NCBI GenBank assembly: GCA_023442845.1
Contig: JAEZXC010000142.1
Coordinates: forward strand, 1 to 8,595
DNA from: Actinomycetes bacterium
GTDB taxonomy: Bacteria; Actinomycetota; Actinomycetes; Actinomycetales; Demequinaceae
Length of the DNA: 8,595 nucleotides
Reading direction: 5' to 3'
Shown here: positions 1 through 6,757 of the stretch, one piece after another
Layout of the letters: every line of letters begins with the position of its first letter
Position numbering within the stretch: position 1 is the stretch's first letter
Translations under genes and position numbers: made by a program
The notes under the pieces: model-generated
The model's input: only the letters and a program-made list of their open reading frames with translations
Databases searched by the model: none
What the model was told of the DNA's origin: nothing

Positions 1-2244
1 GTTCTTTCGGACGACGCCAACCCGGGCGACCGCGAGAAACTCACGTGGGGCGTCGGCACCGGCAACCCCGAGGGCTTTGACGTTGATGTCGATGGTTCGA
101 CAGTGACGATCGGCGCTGCGGACTCCGTCGCTGGTGGTGCCGAATATGACGTCAAGGTGTGGGTGTCCGATGGTCGCGCGGAGCGGGTCAACGGCGTTGT
201 ACGCGTCACGGTCCTGCCAGCGCCAGACTCTGACGTCGCAGGTGAGGAGATCCCGACCGAGCTTCCTATTGCGAACGATGATGCCGTCTCTGACGCCGAG
301 GCAGGCAAGCAGTCCGTCATCAACGTGCTGCGCAACGATGTCAACCCGTACCTTGACCGGCCGCTTGAGATCGTGTCGACCACGATCGAGTCCGGAAAGG
401 GTGTCGTGACGATTGACGGCGAGAACCTCGCCATCACGCCCGACTCAAACTTCGCGGGCACGATGATCATCCGTTACACGATTGCCGATGCGTCCGGCCT
501 GGCATCGCGCCAAGCGAATGCCCGCGTCATGGTGACGGTCGCAAAGCAACCCGAAGCTCCCGGCAAGCCACAGATTCGCAGTGCGGGCGACCGCACCGTC
601 GAGTTGGAGTGGACTGAGCCGCCTTCGAACGGTGCCCCGATCACCGGCTACACCGTGACGTCCGATCAAGGAACGTCGACGGCGTGCTCGTCGACCATCT
701 GCACGGTCACGGGCCTGACAAACAACACCGAGTATCGCTTCAGCGTGACCGCCACCAACAAGGTGGGCGACTCCGCGCCGTCGCCGCACTCCGATGTCGC
801 GCGTCCTGACATTCACCCCGAGCAGCCGGATGCACCTGTCCTCACCTTCGGTGACAAGGCGCTTGATATTGAGTGGGAGGTGCCGGAGTCGAAGGGTTCG
901 CCCGTGCGCTCCTACACCTTGGAGATTTCTCCGGCCCCCGCATCGGGCGCCAGGGTGGCGAACCTCACGGGCACGTCCTACCGCTGGACAGGTCTCGAAA
1001 ATGGCGTCGCCTACCAAGTGCGAGTGCAGGCGTTCAACGACGCCGTTGACCCGTCGTCATGGTCGGACTTCTCTGCAAGCGAGGTTCCCGCTGGCGTGCC
1101 AGAGCGCGTCTCCAAACCGACAACCACGCGCCTTGCGCCTGTGGGTAACCGTGCGCAGATCGGCGTGCAGTGGACGGTCCCTGGTGGCAACGGTGACGCC
1201 GTTGGTTCATTCACCGTCAATGCGGTTCGCGACGGAGCGACAGTGGCGAGCCAGACGGTGGGTGCTGGCGTGACGAGCGCGGCCTTTGCTCTCGATCCGT
1301 CATCGAGCAACTACACGTTCACGGTGGTGGCGCACAATAAGGCCGGTGCCTCGACGCCGAGCCAACCGTCTGATCCACGCCGTGCTTTTGTCGCTCCGGG
1401 CGCACCGTCGGGTGTGAGCGCTGTGGCTGGAGACCGGTCGCTCACCGTGTCCTTCACGCCAGGGGCGTCCAACGGCTCTGATGCAAGTTGGATCACGTAC
1501 CAGTACTCGCTCAATGGCTCGGATTCGTGGAGCACCTTGCCCGCGAACGGCGTCATTACCGGCTTGTCTAATGGCACCTCGTACACAGTGCGGGTGCGAG
1601 CCCAGACCACCGCGGATGGCGCAACGTACAACAGCAGCGCCTCGTCGCCATCGCCCGCGCGCATTCCGTTCGGTCCCATTGGTGCGCCGTCGGTCTCGGC
1701 AAGCCAGGGCAGCGGCCAGGTCAACTTCACGGTGACGGCGCCCGCGACAAATGGTCGTCCGATTCAATCCATTGAGTACCGCACCAAGGTGGGCTCGGGC
1801 GGTTGGTCGGGATGGTCAAACGCTGGCTTCACCTCGGGTTCCAAGGCATTCAGTGTGAGCACCGGTGGACCGGGCATCTCCGCTTCTCTCGAGGCGCGCG
1901 CGAAGGCGACAGACACCCCCACCTCGAACTCCGGTTCGGCCACCGCAAGTTCGAAGCCGCGCAAGTCGTGGGTGACGAAGGGCAGCAAGGAGCCCGGCTA
2001 CGCGAACAGTCACCGCCTTGTCATCAACTGGTCCGAGTTCCAGACCGGCACGTACAAGGTGACGTGTCGCGACAACTACGGCAGCACTGACTACATCACC
2101 GAGACGCGCTACACGGTGAACGTGAGCAATCCGAGTGGCTCTAAGGAGCTGACCTGCTTCACCGGCTACCCCGGCATCCAGGTCTACGTGACGTGGGAAG
2201 ACGGTCCGGGCACCCCATTCAACTCCGACATACTCATTTGGTGA
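1..2244 (+). CDS. Ig-like / fibronectin type III repeat protein, C-terminal part (5' end outside window)
   Basis: The frame is open from base 1, so the gene starts upstream; 747 residues are visible. A GTG at 103 is only an internal valine codon. Visible domains: an Ig/cadherin-like domain (about 1-73); a second bacterial Ig-like domain (about 88-181) with the typical 'vlrNDvnPyldrPLeIv' pattern; five fibronectin type III domains (about 185-270, 274-365, 372-462, 465-556 and 558-652, the last the most diverged), several carrying an (S/T)NGxPI-type segment before the C strand; and a terminal domain (about 655-747) with Cys689 and Cys719. Cys229 and Cys234 in the first Fn3 domain could pair. 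Composition (Ser/Thr/Gly-rich, beta-rich, few Cys) fits an extracytoplasmic rod. There is no LPXTG motif or C-terminal membrane segment, so any anchor must be N-terminal. It is first in the visible operon, 22 bases before the ATPase. Inferred role: surface or exported client or structural partner of the downstream machinery. Specific function unknown. Confidence 0.9.
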   Translation, partial: VLSDDANPGDREKLTWGVGTGNPEGFDVDVDGSTVTIGAADSVAGGAEYDVKVWVSDGRAERVNGVVRVTVLPAPDSDVAGEEIPTELPIANDDAVSDAEAGKQSVINVLRNDVNPYLDRPLEIVSTTIESGKGVVTIDGENLAITPDSNFAGTMIIRYTIADASGLASRQANARVMVTVAKQPEAPGKPQIRSAGDRTVELEWTEPPSNGAPITGYTVTSDQGTSTACSSTICTVTGLTNNTEYRFSVTATNKVGDSAPSPHSDVARPDIHPEQPDAPVLTFGDKALDIEWEVPESKGSPVRSYTLEISPAPASGARVANLTGTSYRWTGLENGVAYQVRVQAFNDAVDPSSWSDFSASEVPAGVPERVSKPTTTRLAPVGNRAQIGVQWTVPGGNGDAVGSFTVNAVRDGATVASQTVGAGVTSAAFALDPSSSNYTFTVVAHNKAGASTPSQPSDPRRAFVAPGAPSGVSAVAGDRSLTVSFTPGASNGSDASWITYQYSLNGSDSWSTLPANGVITGLSNGTSYTVRVRAQTTADGATYNSSASSPSPARIPFGPIGAPSVSASQGSGQVNFTVTAPATNGRPIQSIEYRTKVGSGGWSGWSNAGFTSGSKAFSVSTGGPGISASLEARAKATDTPTSNSGSATASSKPRKSWVTKGSKEPGYANSHRLVINWSEFQTGTYKVTCRDNYGSTDYITETRYTVNVSNPSGSKELTCFTGYPGIQVYVTWEDGPGTPFNSDILIW
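553..1956 (+). repeat. Tandem fibronectin type III domain array (about five units, protein-level repeat)
   Basis: Five consecutive units of about 85-95 residues each begin with a Pro-rich linker (such as PEAPGKP, QPDAP, APGAPSG, GPIGAPS). Each continues with a strand pattern of the type V-x-W-x-x-P, a turn rich in Asn/Gly, a Y-x-V strand, and most have the G-L-x-N-x-x-x-Y-x-(F/V)-x-V signature before the F strand. The units have diverged at the DNA level, so this is domain duplication rather than a recent satellite repeat. Boundaries are estimated by eye. Confidence 0.8.
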
Positions 2245-2253
2245 CGCACCACC

Positions 2254-2259
2254 AGGAGG
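2254..2259 (+). promoter_or_regulatory. Ribosome binding site of the MoxR ATPase gene
   Basis: AGGAGG lies 7 bases before the GTG at 2267. An in-frame ATG two codons later (2273) is 13 bases away, so the GTG is the better start. The site sits in the 22-base gap after the Ig/Fn3 gene, the largest gap in the window. No promoter or terminator is visible in this gap. Confidence 0.75.
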
Positions 2260-2266
2260 AACGCAA

Positions 2267-3232
2267 GTGACAATGACACCCGAGCAGGCGGCGTGGTTCG
2301 CCGAGACTTTCGGCACCATCCAAAACAGCATCGGGCAAGCAGTTCTCGGCAAGGACCAGGTCATTCGCCTGGTCCTCACCGCACTGTTCGCTGAGGGACA
2401 CGTGCTTCTTGAGGATGCACCGGGTACGGGCAAGACGAGCCTCGCCAAGGCGCTTGGCGCCTCGATCGACGGCACGCACTCACGCATCCAGTTCACGCCT
2501 GACCTGTTGCCATCCGACGTGACGGGGAGCTCGATCTGGAATGAACGCCAGCGTGACTTCGAGTTCCACCAGGGCCCGATCTTCGCGTCGATCGTGCTCG
2601 CGGATGAGATCAACCGTGCCTCCCCCAAGACGCAGTCAGCGCTCCTTGAGGTGATGGAAGAGTCGCGCGTGACGGTGGACCGCACCACCCACTCGGTGGG
2701 ACGCCCGTTCCTCGTCATCGCGACGCAGAACCCCATCGAGCAGGCGGGCACCTACAAGCTGCCTGAGGCTCAGCTCGACCGCTTCATGATCAAGACCTCC
2801 ATCGGCTACCCCGACGTCACCCAGACGGCACAGGTGTTGAAGGGCGCCGCGACGCGTGACCGATCCTCCGTGCTGCCGGCTGTCATCACGACCAAGGCCG
2901 TGGCAGACATGACGGACCTCGCGGCAACTGTCCATACCGACGACGCTGTCCTCCACTACGTCGCGACGCTTGCCGAGAACTCGCGCAACGCCCCGGAGAC
3001 CGTGCTGGGCGTCTCGACACGTGGTGCCCTGTCGATGGTGCGCGCCGCTAAGGTGTGGGCCGCAGCGTCGGGCCGTCACTACATCACTCCGGACGACATC
3101 AAGGCCCTCGCGCCGTATGTGTGGACTCACCGCATCGTCCTCGATGCGGAGGCGGAGTTCGAAGGTGCAACCGCACCGCAGGTGATCGAGCGGACGCTGG
3201 CTGAGGTGGCGGCGCCCCAGTCCCGAGCCTGA
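2267..3232 (+). CDS. MoxR-family AAA+ ATPase
   Basis: A complete 321-residue protein, normal length for MoxR ATPases. Visible motifs: Walker A APGTGKT (51-57); Walker B IVLADE (109-114) followed by the MoxR-typical NRASPKTQSALLEVMEE block; sensor 1 ATQNP (152-156, Asn155); arginine finger within EAQLDRF (Arg172); and sensor 2 in STRG (Arg252) of the helical lid (about 200-321). All catalytic elements are present, so it should hydrolyse ATP, probably as a cytosolic hexamer. MoxR proteins are known as chaperone-like ATPases that work with VWA or DUF58 partners encoded next to them, which fits the DUF58 gene 5 bases downstream. Inference: it remodels the DUF58/transglutaminase-like membrane complex or its client. 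The GTG start is supported by an AGGAGG 7 bases upstream. The family call is very secure; the substrate is unknown. Confidence 0.97.
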   Translation: MTMTPEQAAWFAETFGTIQNSIGQAVLGKDQVIRLVLTALFAEGHVLLEDAPGTGKTSLAKALGASIDGTHSRIQFTPDLLPSDVTGSSIWNERQRDFEFHQGPIFASIVLADEINRASPKTQSALLEVMEESRVTVDRTTHSVGRPFLVIATQNPIEQAGTYKLPEAQLDRFMIKTSIGYPDVTQTAQVLKGAATRDRSSVLPAVITTKAVADMTDLAATVHTDDAVLHYVATLAENSRNAPETVLGVSTRGALSMVRAAKVWAAASGRHYITPDDIKALAPYVWTHRIVLDAEAEFEGATAPQVIERTLAEVAAPQSRA

Positions 3233-3237
3233 CTCAC

Positions 3238-4503
3238 ATGACCGCTGTCCAGTCGACGTCGCCTGCGCCGTCAAAGCGGCCGCCGCGGGTGCGGTGGTGG
3301 AAGGCCGTTGTGGTCCCCACCATCGAGCCGGTGGCGGACGTTGTCATGCCCATTGCGCGCATCGTGACAGGGCTTGGTTGGACTGTGGTGCTCACGGGTA
3401 TTGCGGCCGCCATCGCTGGGCTGCGTTACGACTGGTGGGAGCTCATCACGATCGCGTGCATCGTGGTGGTCCTCGTCGCGCTCAGCAGTGTGTTCCTTGT
3501 TGGTCGCACGCGATACGTCACCAACCTCGACCTCAGCCGCGACCGCGTGGTGGTCGGGGAGCGGGCTGTCGGCGCTCTGCAATTGAGGAACCCGAGCACG
3601 CGCGCGATGCTGCCCGTTCGAATCGAACTGCCAGTCGGCAAGGGACTCGCGACCTTCCAGGTGCCCCGCCTCCCGGGCGGTGCGACGCATGAGGAACTCT
3701 TCGCCATCCCCACCCACCGCCGCACGGTGCTGCAGGTGGGTCCCGTCACCGCCGTCCGTGGCGACCCGGTGGGGCTCTTCGCACGCACCGTGACGTGGTC
3801 CGATCCGCTTGACCTCTTTGTCCACCCGCGGACGGTGCCGATGGACGGTTCCTCGTCGGGCTTCTTGCAGGACCTCGAGGGCCTGCCCACGACTGACTTG
3901 TCGAGTGCCGACATCTCATTTCACGCGCTCCGTGAGTACGTTCCGGGGGATGACCGCCGGCACGTGCACTGGCGCACCACTGCGAAGACGGGCCAACTCG
4001 TCGTCAAGCAGTATCAGGAGACGCGGCGATCGCACCTCGCGATTGCGCTCTCCATGAGCCGCCGCGAATATGCGCGCGATGAGGAACTGGAGCTGGGCAT
4101 CTCGGTCGCAGGCTCACTTGGACTGCAGGCGCTCAAGGAAGACAAGCAGCTCACCGTCCTCGTGCAGGGTGCAACGCTGCCCACCCGTTCGGGAAAACCC
4201 TTCCTCGACTCGCTTTCCGCTCTCGACTACACCGAGCCAAAGCGCGGCAGCATCGTCGACCTTGCGTTGGCAACCGGCGTTCAAGTGCCAGACGCTTCAG
4301 TCGCCGTCCTCATTTGTGGCAGCTTTGTCACTCCCACCGAGGTGCGACGGGCGGCTTCGTACATCCCCGCCGGGGTCCGCGTCGTCGCCATCTACGCGGC
4401 GCCTGGCGCGACCGTGACGCGCCGCACGATCGGCGACGTCATCGTCTTGACGCTCGGAGAAATTGACGACCTCCCTCAGGCGATGCGGAGGATCGACGCA
4501 TGA
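3238..4503 (+). CDS. DUF58 domain membrane protein
   Basis: 421 residues. A basic N-terminal tail (1-43) precedes two close membrane segments (about 46-62 and 67-88), a hairpin placing the rest in the cytosol. A beta-rich region (about 92-200) is followed by the DUF58 core (about 226-262), with the conserved pattern R-E-Y-x-P-G-D-D-x-R-x-x-H-W-R-x-T-A-K and a nearby KQYQ. A VWA-like fold should follow, but the MIDAS-equivalent segment reads A-L-S-M-S (270-274), without the usual first Asp. DUF58 proteins are regular neighbours of MoxR ATPases and transglutaminase-like membrane proteins, so this is the likely membrane-side adaptor of the ATPase. The ATG is 5 bases after the ATPase stop and has no clear Shine-Dalgarno, which suggests reinitiation by ribosomes finishing the upstream gene. 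The stop overlaps the next start (ATGA at 4500-4503). Family call secure; molecular activity unknown. Confidence 0.93.
   Translation: MTAVQSTSPAPSKRPPRVRWWKAVVVPTIEPVADVVMPIARIVTGLGWTVVLTGIAAAIAGLRYDWWELITIACIVVVLVALSSVFLVGRTRYVTNLDLSRDRVVVGERAVGALQLRNPSTRAMLPVRIELPVGKGLATFQVPRLPGGATHEELFAIPTHRRTVLQVGPVTAVRGDPVGLFARTVTWSDPLDLFVHPRTVPMDGSSSGFLQDLEGLPTTDLSSADISFHALREYVPGDDRRHVHWRTTAKTGQLVVKQYQETRRSHLAIALSMSRREYARDEELELGISVAGSLGLQALKEDKQLTVLVQGATLPTRSGKPFLDSLSALDYTEPKRGSIVDLALATGVQVPDASVAVLICGSFVTPTEVRRAASYIPAGVRVVAIYAAPGATVTRRTIGDVIVLTLGEIDDLPQAMRRIDA
4487..4491 (+). promoter_or_regulatory. Ribosome binding site of the transglutaminase-like gene, inside the DUF58 gene
   Basis: GGAGG lies 8 bases before the ATG at 4500, within the last codons of the DUF58 gene. 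Together with the ATGA stop-start overlap it supports translational coupling of the two membrane proteins and fixes the start of the downstream gene. Confidence 0.65.
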
Positions 4504-6755
4504 ACGCCTCCACCCTCACGCGCGCCATCGATGGAGTTGTTGTCGCCGCGCTCGTCGCCATCGCGGCGTGGGGATTCTCTCCAATCTTCGCTGGGACTGG
4601 CTGGCTCATCGCCGCTGGTGCCGGGCTCGTTGTGGGCGCTGCAATCGCGTTCGTCAGCGCGTACGGACGCTGGCCGATCATCCCGACGGCCATCGCTGTC
4701 CTCATCGGCTATGTAGTGGTCGGTGGTGCCGCCGTCATGCGGAGCACGACGATCGCCGGTGTGGTGCCCACCCTCGACACGGTGCGAGAACTCACTCGCG
4801 GCGCTGTATCGACATGGATGGACCTGCTCACGGTTGACGTGCCGACAGAGGGCATCAGCGTTGTTCTCTTGGTTCCGTTCATCACAGTGCTGGGGTGCAC
4901 ATCAGTGGGTGTGAGCCTCGCAATGCGCGTGCGCCGTGCTGGGTGGTCGCTGCTCCCGGCAGTCGCCACGTTGCTCGTGACGATCTTGTTTGGCACCTAC
5001 CACGGCGTCGCTCCTGTTGTGCAAGGCGCGGTGTTCACTGCGGCCTCAATCGCGTGGCTTGCGTGGCGTCGGGAACGCGCGCGTGGAGTTCAGTCGTCTG
5101 CGCAAAGCCGTCAGAAGAATGTCCGGCGAGTCGCTTTCGCGAGCGCGATGATCCTGCTTGCGGTGGCCGGCGGCTCCGCCTGGGCAGTCGCCGCCTCACC
5201 ACAAGGGCAGCGGACGGTTCTGCGAGACCACGTGGTGCCGCCACTCCAGTTGCACGACTACCCGAGCCCGTTGCAGTCATTCCGCCACTACGTCCGCGAC
5301 AAAGAATCCAACACGTTGTTCACGGTTGACGGCTTGCCCGCGGGCGCAATGGTGCGGCTTGCCACTCTTGACAGCTACGACGGCGTCGTCTATGCCGTCT
5401 CCGGCGACGGCACCGCAGTTGCGGGGAGCTTCGAGAAGGTGGGCAGCGTCATTCCCGTGAGCGCGGACGGCGAACGTGCCACCGTCACCATTGAGGTGGG
5501 CGAACTCACTGGCGTGTGGCTTCCCACCATCGGGGCGGTGCGATCGGTGACGTTCAACGGCGCCAACAGCACGGCACTTGAGCGTTCGCTCCATTACAAC
5601 CGGACCACCTCCACGGCCGTTGTCACGCATGGACTTCAGACCGGCGACCAATACACGCTCGATGTCGTGATCCCAGGCCTTCCCACCGAGGACGACCTCG
5701 AGGACGCCGCGTTTGCCGCAATATCGACCCCGCGTATCTCGAACGTGCCCGAAGGCTTGGCGACCATCGCGTCGGAGGCTCTCGAGGCTGACACGCGTCC
5801 AGTCGCTGAAGTGAATGCGTTGTCGACGTACCTGTCCGCTTCTGGATTCTTCAGCCACGGCCTTGAGGGCCAGGCTCCTTCCCGTTCGGGCCACAGTCAG
5901 GAGCGCATCTCGGCGCTCATCGGCGGTGACCAGATGATCGGCGACGATGAGCAGTACGCCGTGACCTTTGCGCTCATGGCGCACGAGCTCGGGATCCCGG
6001 CGCGTGTGGTGATGGGCTTTGAAGCCGGCAGCGGAGACGGCCCACACACCATCACGGGCGATGACGTACGGGTGTGGGCGGAGGTCGCATACGAGGGATT
6101 CGGATGGGTTCCGGTTGACCCGACGCCGGCCGAAGATCGTGCACCGCTCGACGAGGACGTCCCACCGCAACGTGAGCCGAAGCCCCAGGTGATGCAACCT
6201 CCAGATCCGCCCCGCGAACCTCCGGCTGTTCCGCCAGCGGTGCCCGTGACTGATGAGGCTGTCGATCCACCGGACGACACTCTTGCTGCCGTGCTTCGCA
6301 TCGCGGTCTACGTGGCGGCAGGCATCGGCGTGCTCCTTGTCCTCCTTGGCCCCGTGCTCGGCATCGTCATTGCGAAAGCGCGTCGACGGCGCAAGCGCAG
6401 GCGCACGGCTGATCTCGCAGCCCGGGTGGCTGCGGGCTGGACGGAGATTGCCGACGCTGCGACGGACTATGGTGTGGACATTCCGGCGGCCGGAACCCGG
6501 GTGGAGAAGGCCGTCGCAATCGACGCCGCTGTCAACAACTCGGCGACGAGCACGCTCGCACTGACGGCAGACCGCCTGGTGTGGGGACCGGAGGACGTCC
6601 AACCCGAAGACGCCGACCGGTTCTGGGCGAGCGTCGGGGAAACGGTGCGGACAATCAACCGGGCGCACGGCTTCCGCCGCCGGATGATTGCGCGTGTCAG
6701 TGCGCGTTCGCTTGTGGCACATCGCCGTGCCCGTAAAGCGGAGCGAAGGAGGTAG
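4500..6755 (+). CDS. Transglutaminase-like (TgpA-type) polytopic membrane protein, probable pseudoenzyme
   Basis: 751 residues. About seven N-terminal membrane segments (roughly 12-30, 32-52, 60-80, 118-140, 148-166, 168-188 and 211-232) lead to a large extracytoplasmic region (233-593). This region contains a transglutaminase-like domain (about 430-545), a Pro-rich linker (about 553-590) and an eighth membrane segment (about 597-625). A cytosolic tail follows, starting with a run of Arg/Lys (628-635) and ending in a helical region resembling the C-terminus of TgpA-type proteins. The fold signature is clear: GDDEQYA, then ALMAHELGIPARVVMGF, then VRVWAEV and GWVPVDPTP. However, the usual catalytic Cys position is Asp483 and the usual His position is Arg524; only Asp540 remains. 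The sole cysteine (Cys133) is in a membrane segment, so classical thiol transglutaminase or protease chemistry is not expected. Inferred role: binding or scaffolding domain linking the ATPase/DUF58 pair to the exterior. Domain call secure; inactivity is inferred from motif alignment by eye. Confidence 0.92.
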   Translation: MNASTLTRAIDGVVVAALVAIAAWGFSPIFAGTGWLIAAGAGLVVGAAIAFVSAYGRWPIIPTAIAVLIGYVVVGGAAVMRSTTIAGVVPTLDTVRELTRGAVSTWMDLLTVDVPTEGISVVLLVPFITVLGCTSVGVSLAMRVRRAGWSLLPAVATLLVTILFGTYHGVAPVVQGAVFTAASIAWLAWRRERARGVQSSAQSRQKNVRRVAFASAMILLAVAGGSAWAVAASPQGQRTVLRDHVVPPLQLHDYPSPLQSFRHYVRDKESNTLFTVDGLPAGAMVRLATLDSYDGVVYAVSGDGTAVAGSFEKVGSVIPVSADGERATVTIEVGELTGVWLPTIGAVRSVTFNGANSTALERSLHYNRTTSTAVVTHGLQTGDQYTLDVVIPGLPTEDDLEDAAFAAISTPRISNVPEGLATIASEALEADTRPVAEVNALSTYLSASGFFSHGLEGQAPSRSGHSQERISALIGGDQMIGDDEQYAVTFALMAHELGIPARVVMGFEAGSGDGPHTITGDDVRVWAEVAYEGFGWVPVDPTPAEDRAPLDEDVPPQREPKPQVMQPPDPPREPPAVPPAVPVTDEAVDPPDDTLAAVLRIAVYVAAGIGVLLVLLGPVLGIVIAKARRRRKRRRTADLAARVAAGWTEIADAATDYGVDIPAAGTRVEKAVAIDAAVNNSATSTLALTADRLVWGPEDVQPEDADRFWASVGETVRTINRAHGFRRRMIARVSARSLVAHRRARKAERRR
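6747..6752 (+). promoter_or_regulatory. Ribosome binding site of the FHA gene, abutting the upstream stop
   Basis: AGGAGG encodes the last two Arg codons of the membrane protein and is directly followed by its TAG stop. It is 5 bases before the ATG at 6758. This strong site sits at the junction between the membrane-machinery genes and the signalling genes. Confidence 0.75.
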
Positions 6756-6757
6756 CG

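Noticed and set aside
103..105. GTG as a start codon for the Ig/Fn3 protein.
   Set aside because: The frame is open back to base 1 and codes for a normal part of an Ig-like domain, and no ribosome binding site precedes the GTG.
2130..2244. A sortase sorting signal at the end of the surface protein.
   Set aside because: There is no LPXTG-like motif, no C-terminal hydrophobic stretch and no basic tail in the last 40 residues.
2245..2266. A promoter or terminator in the largest gap.
   Set aside because: Only 22 bases are available, occupied largely by the ribosome binding site; no inverted repeat or T-run is present.
1816..2751. A 311-codon minus-strand open frame across the Ig/Fn3 - MoxR junction.
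   Set aside because: It is opposite two well-supported genes, including the highly conserved ATPase Walker region, and shows no domain of its own.
5790..6137. Calling the membrane protein an active transglutaminase or cysteine protease.
   Set aside because: The catalytic Cys and His positions are Asp483 and Arg524, and there is no cysteine outside a membrane segment.
5277..6722. A 481-codon open frame on the minus strand.
   Set aside because: It lies wholly opposite the membrane protein gene, is Arg/His/Gly-rich without a recognisable domain, and is typical of antisense frames created by high-GC codon bias.
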